A DNA stretch of 64,000 bases from an uncultured Verrucomicrobia subdivision 3 bacterium (GTDB taxonomy: Bacteria > Verrucomicrobiota > Verrucomicrobiia > Limisphaerales > DASXHY01), in the NCBI GenBank assembly GCA_937890005.1, contig CALBZA010000018.1, forward strand, positions 46,708 to 110,707, read 5' to 3'. Of this stretch, positions 26,091-33,306 are shown piece after piece (position 1 is the first letter of the stretch; the number at the start of each line of letters is the position of its first letter). The notes under the pieces are model-generated. The model ran no database searches, was not told the DNA's origin, and worked only from the letters and a program-made list of their open reading frames with translations. The position numbers and the translations under genes were made by a program.

Positions 26091-26747
26091 CTATTTCAAA
26101 GTGGCCCGCAGTTCCTGCGGCACGTCTTCCAGGGTTCCAAGTCGGCTCAGTTGCAGGGCGCGCAAATAAGCAATGATCGCCCAGCGGTCCTCCGTTGGAA
26201 CGTTCGGACCATAGGCGCCCATCAGGTTGCGTCCATGTGTGATGACGTGGAACAGCTCCCCGTCCGTCATCCCCACAATCCGCTGGTCATGCAGGTTGGC
26301 GACAACGGCCATTGCACCGACCTTCTTCGTAATTCCATTTCCATCCGCAAGCGCCCCATGACATGGCGCGCAGGAAATCGTGTAACGCTGCTGACCGCGC
26401 TTGAGCAGTTCCGCGGTGATCGGCAGCGGGTTCACTTCGACGAAGTTCGTCGAGCCCGCAACTTTGCCGGTGTTCACCGGGGAATCTTCAAAGGCATAAA
26501 CCGCCTTGTTGCCGACCATGATCGGCTTGGTCTGCGCGATCGTGCCCGCGACCGGGAGCTGCGAGCTGGTGCCGTTCGCAAAGAAACCGTTCGGCTCCTG
26601 CGGACGCAGCTTCAGCTGGCGGTCCATGTCCGGGAAAATGTAGATTGGCGGCTTGCGGGACGGACTTCCGCCATCGTCATAACGGCGGCCGGCGATCGCC
26701 ATCACGGCGACGACAGCCACACCAAAGATTAACAGGAAATAGCGCAT
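26091..26747 (-). CDS. actE: Alternative complex III subunit ActE (monoheme cytochrome c)
   Basis: Membrane-tethered cytochrome c of 218 residues. An N-terminal helix or lipoprotein-like leader (YFLLIFGVAVVAVMAIAG) precedes a long linker, then the single heme motif CAPCH at 126-130 and GELFHVITHGRNLMGAYGPNVPTEDRWAIIAYLRAL, which supplies the distal methionine. It should pass electrons from ActA/ActB to the acceptor. Its start overlaps the actD stop by 1 base. Confidence 0.93.
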   Translation of the reverse strand: MRYFLLIFGVAVVAVMAIAGRRYDDGGSPSRKPPIYIFPDMDRQLKLRPQEPNGFFANGTSSQLPVAGTIAQTKPIMVGNKAVYAFEDSPVNTGKVAGSTNFVEVNPLPITAELLKRGQQRYTISCAPCHGALADGNGITKKVGAMAVVANLHDQRIVGMTDGELFHVITHGRNLMGAYGPNVPTEDRWAIIAYLRALQLSRLGTLEDVPQELRATLK

Positions 26748-27283
26748 TATTCCTCCACCACCTCAATGTGATTGCTTCCGGCCTGCTCCAGCAGTTTCAC
26801 CGTGCCGGGCTCGGAGTACTTCGGATCGCTTGTCTCAATCACGAGGAAATAGCGGTCGTGAGTTACTTTTGCAAAACGTCGGTTTTTCAGCAGCGGATGA
26901 TGCAGCCGCGGCAGGCGGTTCAGGAACAACATGCCGCCGAGCGCGCCGAACGCGCCGAAAAGAATTGTCAGTTCATACGACGGCGGGAACGCCGAGAATG
27001 GACTGAACATCGGCTTGCCGCCGACCACGATTGGATAGTTCACCGCGTTCATCCACCAGATCATCAGCATGCCGGTCGTGTAACCGGTCACGCCGCCGAA
27101 GAATGAAAACCAGCCGACCTTCGAGTTCTTCAGGCCCATCGCACGATCCATCCCGTGAACCGGGAACGGCGTGTAAACGTCCCAGCGGGTGAACCCGGCG
27201 TCGCGGATCTTTTCCGCCGCGTGCATGATCGCCGCGGGCGTGGTGAACTCGGCAATGATTCCGTAAGCTCTGTTGCTGCTCAT
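26747..27283 (-). CDS. actD: Alternative complex III subunit ActD
   Basis: Membrane subunit of 178 residues with two helices, the pattern known for ActD (DUF3341). It opens with YGIIAEFTTPAAIMHAAEKIRDAGFTRWDVYTPFPVHGMDRAMGL, the family's signature N-terminal domain, followed by GWFSFFGGVTGYTTGMLMIWW and a second helix around ELTILFGAFGALGGMLF. Overlaps actC by 4 bases. It contacts ActC/ActF in known structures. Confidence 0.94.
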   Translation of the reverse strand: MSSNRAYGIIAEFTTPAAIMHAAEKIRDAGFTRWDVYTPFPVHGMDRAMGLKNSKVGWFSFFGGVTGYTTGMLMIWWMNAVNYPIVVGGKPMFSPFSAFPPSYELTILFGAFGALGGMLFLNRLPRLHHPLLKNRRFAKVTHDRYFLVIETSDPKYSEPGTVKLLEQAGSNHIEVVEE

Positions 27284-28731
27284 GGCGTCAAGCCTCCTTC
27301 AGATTGAGGAATGCGTTCTTCATGTTTGGCTCCGCCCAGCGGGTGGTGCGGATCCGACTGAGGTGTCACACCTTTCACTTCCGAAATCGCGATCATTGGC
27401 AGGAAGCGCATAAACAACAGGAACAGCGTGAAGAACAGTCCGAACGTTCCCAGATACGTGCAGATGTCCACCCACGTGGGACGGAAATAGCCCCAGCTGC
27501 TCGGCAGGAAGTCGCGATGCAAACCGATCACGATGATCACGAAACGCTCGAACCACATGCCGACGTTCACGATGATCGAGATGATGAAGACTGCGAGCAG
27601 GTTCTGCCGGAACCATTTGAACCAGAACAGCTGCGGGATCACCACGTTGCAGATGATCATCGGCAGCCAGCCCCATTGATACGGGCCGAGCGCACGGTTC
27701 ATGAAATGGAATTGCTCAGCGGCGCTGCCGGAATACCAGGCAATGAAGAACTCCATCGCGTAGGCGTAACCGACAATCGAGCCGGTCGCGAGCGTCACTT
27801 TGCACATGATGTCGATGTGCCGCATCGTGATGATGTCTTCCAGCCGGCACAGCTTGCGCAGCGGAACCAGAAGCGTCAGCACCATGCCGAAGCCGGAGAA
27901 GATCGCACCCGCAACGAAGTACGGCGGGAAGATCGTCGTGTGCCAGCCGGGCAGCTGCGAAACCGAGAAGTCCAATGACACGATTGAGTGCACCGAGAGC
28001 ACCAGCGGCGTCGAAAGACCGGCCAGCAGCAGATAAGCTTTTTCGTAGTTGCTCCAGTGACGGTTCGATCCCGTCCAGCCGAGCGAGAACAGTCCGTAAA
28101 GGAACTGGCGCACCTTGCCGACCGCGCGATCGCGCATGACGGCGAGGTCAGGGATCAATCCCATGTACCAGAACAGCACCGACACCGTGAAGTAAGTCGA
28201 AACCGCGAACACGTCCCACATCAGCGGCGAACGGAACTGCGGCCAGATCGGGCCGTTCGAATTCGGAATCGGGAACAGCCACCAGTCGAACCACACACGG
28301 CCGACGTGCAATGCCGGATAAATACCGGCGCACATGACCGCGAAAATCGTCATCGCTTCCGCGGCACGATTCACCGCGGTGCGCCAGCGCTGACGGAGCA
28401 GGAAGAGAATCGCCGAGATCAGGGTTCCGGCGTGGCCGATGCCGATCCACCAGACGAAGTTGATGATGTCCCAGCCCCACATGACCGGATGCATGTTTCC
28501 CCAGACACCGACACCGGTCGTGATCTGGTAGGCGAGCATGAAGCCGAGCATTCCAAGGCAGAGGACGCTCGGGATGAAGCAGAGCCACCACCACAACGGC
28601 GGCTTGCCTTCCGTGATCGAAACGACGCGATCGGAAATCCAGCCGATGTCACGCTGGTTCCCGACGAGCGGAATGCGCTCGAGTTCCGGAGGAACCGTCG
28701 GCAACGGTGCGCTATTCGCTTTCGTAGCCAT
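27280..28731 (-). CDS. actC: Alternative complex III subunit ActC (NrfD-like)
   Basis: Large NrfD/PsrC-type quinol-binding subunit, 483 residues and about ten helices. Signature segments include WWWLCFIPSVLCLGMLGFMLAYQITTGVGVWG, WWIGIGHAGTLISAILFLLRQRWR, PNSNGPIWPQFRSPLMWDVFAVSTYFTVS and the C-terminal RDFLPSSWGYFRPTWVDICTY. It is the main quinol-oxidising candidate and couples to the iron-sulfur clusters of ActB. Its end overlaps actB by one base at 28731. Confidence 0.95.
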   Translation of the reverse strand: MATKANSAPLPTVPPELERIPLVGNQRDIGWISDRVVSITEGKPPLWWWLCFIPSVLCLGMLGFMLAYQITTGVGVWGNMHPVMWGWDIINFVWWIGIGHAGTLISAILFLLRQRWRTAVNRAAEAMTIFAVMCAGIYPALHVGRVWFDWWLFPIPNSNGPIWPQFRSPLMWDVFAVSTYFTVSVLFWYMGLIPDLAVMRDRAVGKVRQFLYGLFSLGWTGSNRHWSNYEKAYLLLAGLSTPLVLSVHSIVSLDFSVSQLPGWHTTIFPPYFVAGAIFSGFGMVLTLLVPLRKLCRLEDIITMRHIDIMCKVTLATGSIVGYAYAMEFFIAWYSGSAAEQFHFMNRALGPYQWGWLPMIICNVVIPQLFWFKWFRQNLLAVFIISIIVNVGMWFERFVIIVIGLHRDFLPSSWGYFRPTWVDICTYLGTFGLFFTLFLLFMRFLPMIAISEVKGVTPQSDPHHPLGGAKHEERIPQSEGGLTP

Positions 28732-31700
28732 TAGTGGCCTCCTTTCTCAGCGCCATGCGCATGTCCAGCTCCAACGGCATGAGATTCACCATGATGTTCA
28801 AACGGGTTGCTGTGAGTCGCCTTCTTGTACTCATCCAGACTCAACGGATAATCTTCCGGCGAATAATCCGGCATATTCGGATTCGGATTCCGCAAGCGAG
28901 CCAGATACGTCGTGCGCGGCTTGGTGAGCAGGAAGTCGAGCACCGAGTAATTGCGCTGCTGCGCCTTGAGCTTCGACACCCTGCTCTCCGGATCATTGAT
29001 GTTGCCAAACGCAATCGCGTCCGCCGGACAGGCCTGGGCGCAGGCGGTCGTGAATGTGCCGTCCGGAACGATGACGTCGCCGGAGTCGCCCGCCTTGACC
29101 TTCTGCGCAATCTTGGCCTGCTCGATGCGCTGCACGCAGAACGTGCATTTCTCCATGACACCGCGCATGCGGACCGTGACGTCCGGGTTCTTCATCATCT
29201 TGATGAGATCCCATTCGTCCTCCTCACGCATGCCGGCCGTCGGATCGGTGGGATCCTTCACCCACTTCGAGAACGCGCCATTGGCGAATGACGGCGCGTA
29301 ACCTGGCGCATCGTTTCCAAGGAACCGCGTAATCTTGAGGTCCTTCAGCGAGCGCTTGTTGTAATCGAGATAATTGTAGCGGCGAACCTTGTACGGACAG
29401 TTGTTCGAGCAGTAACGGGTTCCAACACAGCGGTTGTAAACCATCACGTTCAAACCTTCCTGATCGTGAACGGTCGCATTGACCGGGCAAACGTTTTCGC
29501 AAGGAGCCGCTTCGCAATGCTGGCAGAGCATCGGCTGGGTGACGACCTGCGGATCGTCGATCCATTCCTCGAACTGCTGCTTCTCTTCGTCCTTGTAGGT
29601 CGAAGTCCACGGACGCTTGGAAGCTGCAGCGGTGTAGTAGCGGTCGATGCGCAGCCAGTGCATTTCACGGCCACGACCGACGAGATCCTTGCCGACAATC
29701 GGAATATTGTTTTCGCTCTGACACGCGATGGAACAGGTGGAGCAGCCAACGCACGCAGTGAGGTCGATTGCCATGCCCCACTGATGATGGCCGCGATGTT
29801 CGTCCTTATCGAACGGGTTCGGATACATCGACTGGTTACCGCCCGGAGGCTGGTGACCATTCATGTTCTGTACGAAATCAGGATGTTTGCCGTACTGCTC
29901 GATTGTGCCTTCGCGGACAATCGGACGGCCTTCCATCGACCAGTGATCCTGCGTGCAGGAAATCGGATAGGTGGCACCGGTCTTCGTGATCGTGGCGCCC
30001 ACCGCGATGTCGCCGGTGTTCGTGGTGCGAAGGGTGTAGGCGTTGAAGCCCACCTTGTAGCCAACGCGACCGCTCTGCTCACGGCCATATCCAAGCGCGA
30101 GTCCCAGCGTGTAATCCGCCATGCCCGGCTGAATCCAGATCGGACCCTTCACCGAACGTCCGCCGAGTTTCACTTCGACGACATCCGAATTCTTGACGCC
30201 CAGTTCGCTCGCAGTCTTGCGGCTGACGAGAACGGCGTTGTCCCAGACAAACTTGGTGATCGGATCAGGCAGTTCCTGCAGCCAGCCGTTGTTGTTGTAA
30301 CGGCCGTCATCGACGCTGTAGTCGCGATGGAAAACAACTTCGAGGCTGTCCTTGGTCGGAGCCGCCGACTTGATCTGACTCGCGGTCTGCGCCAGCGCTG
30401 CAGCATTGCCGCGCGCATTGACCGATTTCGCCGCGGAGTTGGCCAGAAATCCGTCATGCAGGAACCGCGACCAGCTGAGGTCATCCCCGGAACCGGCGAT
30501 CGCCGCGAAAGTCTGGCGGACGATGTCGTAAGGCTTGTGGACCTGCTCACCGCCGATACGTGCGAGCACTTCGATTTCGGTCAAACCACCGAACAACGGT
30601 GAAATCAGCGGCTGGATCGGTACCAGCGTTCCGTCACTGGTCCGCGCGTCGCCCCACGATTCGAGATAATGCGCGAGTGGCAGATGCCAGTCGTTCGCAC
30701 GCTTCGTCGCTTCGAAAGTTTCGTCTTCGTAATAACCAAGGCGAACAACCGATTTCGCCTTCGCCTGAGCGGCTGTCCAATTGATGTCAGCCGGCGCGCT
30801 GTAGGCCGGATTGCTGCCGGAGATGACAAGCGTTTCAACGGCGCCCGCGTTCAAGGCCTGGGCGAGATCGGCGAGCGTGCCTTCCTTGTTGTCGGCAACT
30901 TCGTGAAGAACCACGGTCTTGCCGATGTTGCCCAACGCGATGTTCAACGCATTTGCCAGCAGGTGAACTTCGAGCGGCTGGCGCGTTCCGGCAACCACGA
31001 GCGATTTTCCAGGATGCGCCATGAGATCCTTGGCGCATTCAGAAATCCACTTGGGATCAACACCCGGAACCTCAGGAGCGGAACCGCCATTGACCGCAGC
31101 GACGACCGCGGCGGCAATCGCGCCAACCTTGCTTGACGGCAGGCGCAGGCGATGATCCGCATTCACACCGGTCAGCGTCATCAACGCTTCCACAACGTAG
31201 AGGCGGTTGATTTCGCTCTTCGGCGTTTCAATCCGGCGACCATTCACAAACTTGCGGATGTTGTTGTGAACATCTTCCTCCGCACCGATGAAATCGCAGT
31301 CGAGCGAAAGAATGACAGCCGCCTTGTCGTACTGGAAATACGGCTTCACCGACGCGCCAAACGCCTGCGACGCAGCGCGGCGATGAATGTCGGTGTCGAT
31401 CGGTTCGTGAATGAACCACTTCGCCTTCGGAAACTTCTGCGCAATCAGCTTCTGCAGGCGCAGGCGTGAAGGCGATGTGCTGCGTTCGAGCAGGAAAGCG
31501 AGACCTTCGCCGCCATTCGACTGCGCGCTGGCGGAGAGCTGCTTCAGGAAATCGAAAGCAGCTTCAGCCGAAACGTTGTTTCCACCCTTGGTGAAGCGGC
31601 GGGAACGATCCGGATCGTAAAGATTCAGAATCGAAGCCTGCACCCAGCGATCGGTTCCACCGTTGCTGTCAGGATGGCGGGAATTGCCTTCAACCTTGAT

Positions 31701-32066
31701 CGGACGGCCTTCGTAGGATTTCGCGACCAGCGGAACTGCGCCTGCACGGGTCGGCATGGCGGTCGCATAAAAATTCGGAACGCCGTAAACGTAATTCTCC
31801 GGCTGCTGACCGAACGGTTCGAGTTTCTCCACCGGGCGGCGGCAACCGACGGCACCAAGGCCAAGGCCCGCCAGCATGAAGGAGGCGGACATGATCTTGA
31901 CGAAATGACGGCGGGAGACTTCATCCGTGAACTCGCTGGCGCCCTGTGGGAATTCACGCTCCAGCCATTGGCGGAACTCGGGGGTCTGAGCCAGTTGATC
32001 CAGGCTGCGCCAGTAGCGCCGGCCCGTTTCGGGTTCAGGACAGGTCGGTGGGATTGTTTTACTCAT
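28731..32066 (-). CDS. actB: Alternative complex III subunit ActB (iron-sulfur/molybdopterin-like fusion)
   Basis: Core periplasmic subunit of 1111 residues. A twin-arginine-like leader (SRRHFVKIMSASFMLAGLGLGAVGC) ends in a lipobox-like cysteine. The N-terminal half is the molybdopterin-oxidoreductase-like domain that in ACIII carries no cofactor. The C-terminal half holds four ferredoxin-type motifs: CVGCSTCSIACQSEN, CQHCEAAPCENVCPVN, CVGTRYCSNNCPYK and the CTFC...CAQACPAD set. It relays electrons from ActC/ActF quinol sites to the ActA/ActE hemes. Fusion of both halves in one chain is normal for ActB. Confidence 0.96.
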   Translation of the reverse strand: MSKTIPPTCPEPETGRRYWRSLDQLAQTPEFRQWLEREFPQGASEFTDEVSRRHFVKIMSASFMLAGLGLGAVGCRRPVEKLEPFGQQPENYVYGVPNFYATAMPTRAGAVPLVAKSYEGRPIKVEGNSRHPDSNGGTDRWVQASILNLYDPDRSRRFTKGGNNVSAEAAFDFLKQLSASAQSNGGEGLAFLLERSTSPSRLRLQKLIAQKFPKAKWFIHEPIDTDIHRRAASQAFGASVKPYFQYDKAAVILSLDCDFIGAEEDVHNNIRKFVNGRRIETPKSEINRLYVVEALMTLTGVNADHRLRLPSSKVGAIAAAVVAAVNGGSAPEVPGVDPKWISECAKDLMAHPGKSLVVAGTRQPLEVHLLANALNIALGNIGKTVVLHEVADNKEGTLADLAQALNAGAVETLVISGSNPAYSAPADINWTAAQAKAKSVVRLGYYEDETFEATKRANDWHLPLAHYLESWGDARTSDGTLVPIQPLISPLFGGLTEIEVLARIGGEQVHKPYDIVRQTFAAIAGSGDDLSWSRFLHDGFLANSAAKSVNARGNAAALAQTASQIKSAAPTKDSLEVVFHRDYSVDDGRYNNNGWLQELPDPITKFVWDNAVLVSRKTASELGVKNSDVVEVKLGGRSVKGPIWIQPGMADYTLGLALGYGREQSGRVGYKVGFNAYTLRTTNTGDIAVGATITKTGATYPISCTQDHWSMEGRPIVREGTIEQYGKHPDFVQNMNGHQPPGGNQSMYPNPFDKDEHRGHHQWGMAIDLTACVGCSTCSIACQSENNIPIVGKDLVGRGREMHWLRIDRYYTAAASKRPWTSTYKDEEKQQFEEWIDDPQVVTQPMLCQHCEAAPCENVCPVNATVHDQEGLNVMVYNRCVGTRYCSNNCPYKVRRYNYLDYNKRSLKDLKITRFLGNDAPGYAPSFANGAFSKWVKDPTDPTAGMREEDEWDLIKMMKNPDVTVRMRGVMEKCTFCVQRIEQAKIAQKVKAGDSGDVIVPDGTFTTACAQACPADAIAFGNINDPESRVSKLKAQQRNYSVLDFLLTKPRTTYLARLRNPNPNMPDYSPEDYPLSLDEYKKATHSNPFEHHGESHAVGAGHAHGAEKGGH

Positions 32067-32093
32067 TGCCGATGGGCGATTGCCAAAAATTCA

Positions 32094-32747
32094 TTAGCGG
32101 TGACACGCAGAGCAGGTCTGCAGCGATTCAACCTTCCAGTCCTTCATCGCACGTTTGCCGAACTCAATCTGTTTGGCGTGCGATTCAGGCTGCCATGCGA
32201 GGTCAGTGATCTTGTCGAGCGGACGAAGCTTTGTTTCCGGCTGGCGATGGCATTCCAGACAGAACGCCATGCTGAACGGCTTGGCATGAACAACTTCCTC
32301 CATCTGATCGACGCGACCGTGACATTCAACGCAGCTGATGCCGCGGTTCACGTGGACGGAATGGTTGAAATAGGCGAAGTCGGGAAGCTTGTGAATCTGA
32401 ACCCACGGAATCGGTTTTCCGCTGGCAGCACTCTCACGAACGAGCGCGAGACGGGGATCATCCTTCAACACCTGATTGTGGCAGTTCATGCAGGTGGAAG
32501 CGGCGGGAATGTTTGAAAACCAGGATTTTTCAACGCCGGTGTGACAATAGCGGCAGTCAATTCCGAGCTGCCCGGCATGGGTGGCGTGAGAAAAGGCAAC
32601 CGGCTGAATCGGTTGATACCCAACCCGGGTGTATTTGGGAGTGCAGTAATACCAGACGCCCGCCGTGACAGCGGTGCCAGCCAGGAGCACACCAATGATG
32701 ATGTACAACGGCAGCCGGTTGGTCCATTTTGGGAAAATCGCTGACAT
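32094..32747 (-). CDS. actA: Alternative complex III subunit ActA (pentaheme cytochrome c)
   Basis: Membrane-anchored multiheme cytochrome of 217 residues: one N-terminal helix (LPLYIIIGVLLAGTAVTAGVWYYC), then five CxxCH motifs (CRYCH, CMNCH, CVECH, CLECH, CSACH), which matches the pentaheme ActA. Extra histidines for bis-His ligation are present (FSHATHAG, FNHSVHVNRG). It opens the respiratory operon, 27 bases before actB. Transcription probably starts in the 559-base divergent spacer upstream. Confidence 0.95.
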   Translation of the reverse strand: MSAIFPKWTNRLPLYIIIGVLLAGTAVTAGVWYYCTPKYTRVGYQPIQPVAFSHATHAGQLGIDCRYCHTGVEKSWFSNIPAASTCMNCHNQVLKDDPRLALVRESAASGKPIPWVQIHKLPDFAYFNHSVHVNRGISCVECHGRVDQMEEVVHAKPFSMAFCLECHRQPETKLRPLDKITDLAWQPESHAKQIEFGKRAMKDWKVESLQTCSACHR

Positions 32748-32960
32748 TATTTTCGTTTTAACGAGCTTTTATCTTCAACCGACGAACAACAAAACCGCGC
32801 CAGATGCGCTGCCGTGCCCCATCTTCTCAGGAGCAATTTTCGTCAAAAAAACAGCAAAAAACAGTAGTCTCCACCCAACGACAAAAAAGTCGATGGCGAC
32901 CAAGTCGTTTGATGATGGCGCGAATTCTTAACAGCTGACCCGGGTCGCGCAAGAAAAGTT

Positions 32961-32976
32961 TGTGAAATATTTCACG
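32961..32976. promoter_or_regulatory. CRP/FNR-like palindromic site
   Basis: TGTGA-AATATT-TCACG, nearly the CRP consensus TGTGA-N6-TCACA, 214 bases upstream of actA and 331 bases upstream of the kinase. A Crp/Fnr-family regulator could control the respiratory operon, the kinase or both. This rests on the motif alone. Confidence 0.5.
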
Positions 32977-32995
32977 ATTTTTTTGCCAGTAATGC

Positions 32996-33011
32996 TTTGA
33001 ATTAGTTCAAA
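32996..33011. promoter_or_regulatory. Second palindrome in the ACIII/kinase spacer
   Basis: Perfect inverted repeat TTTGAA-TTAG-TTCAAA, 20 bases from the CRP/FNR-like site. It may be an operator for a second regulator. No protein can be named for it. Confidence 0.4.
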
Positions 33012-33306
33012 CGTAGGCGGCGCTGCGACCAGTTGCCGACGAAGCGAAACGTTCAGGAATGCACCGGCGGTCAAGGTCCCCCTCGGAATCTGCCACCATC
33101 CTCCTCGCAGTCGGGTTGAGCAACAGGATTGGCATTGCTCCGGGAAGACCCGTGCATTATTGATTGAAACCGCGAACCCCACTCGTTCCCGCGGATGATC
33201 GTTGCGCCAAGTTTGTACTTGGATGGTTTGAATACCATCAGCCTGGGCGCGCAGTTCCCCGCCCGAAAGGCGGACCGGCGACACCACGGAATTATAATTT
33301 GATCGA

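Larger units (their letters stand above)
32748..33306. promoter_or_regulatory. Divergent spacer between ACIII operon and sensor kinase
   Basis: Non-coding stretch of 559 bases separating actA (leftward) and a multi-PAS kinase (rightward). Two perfect palindromes stand out at 32961-32976 and 32996-33011. A purine/pyrimidine-biased A-rich tract lies at about 32840-32895. No convincing -35/-10 pair was found by eye for either gene. Overlapping minus-strand frames here look non-coding. Confidence 0.6.

Noticed and set aside
24803..26176. Long plus-strand frame opposite actF
   Set aside because: It translates to a histidine/arginine-rich sequence typical of an antisense shadow, while the minus strand carries the complete NrfD-like subunit.
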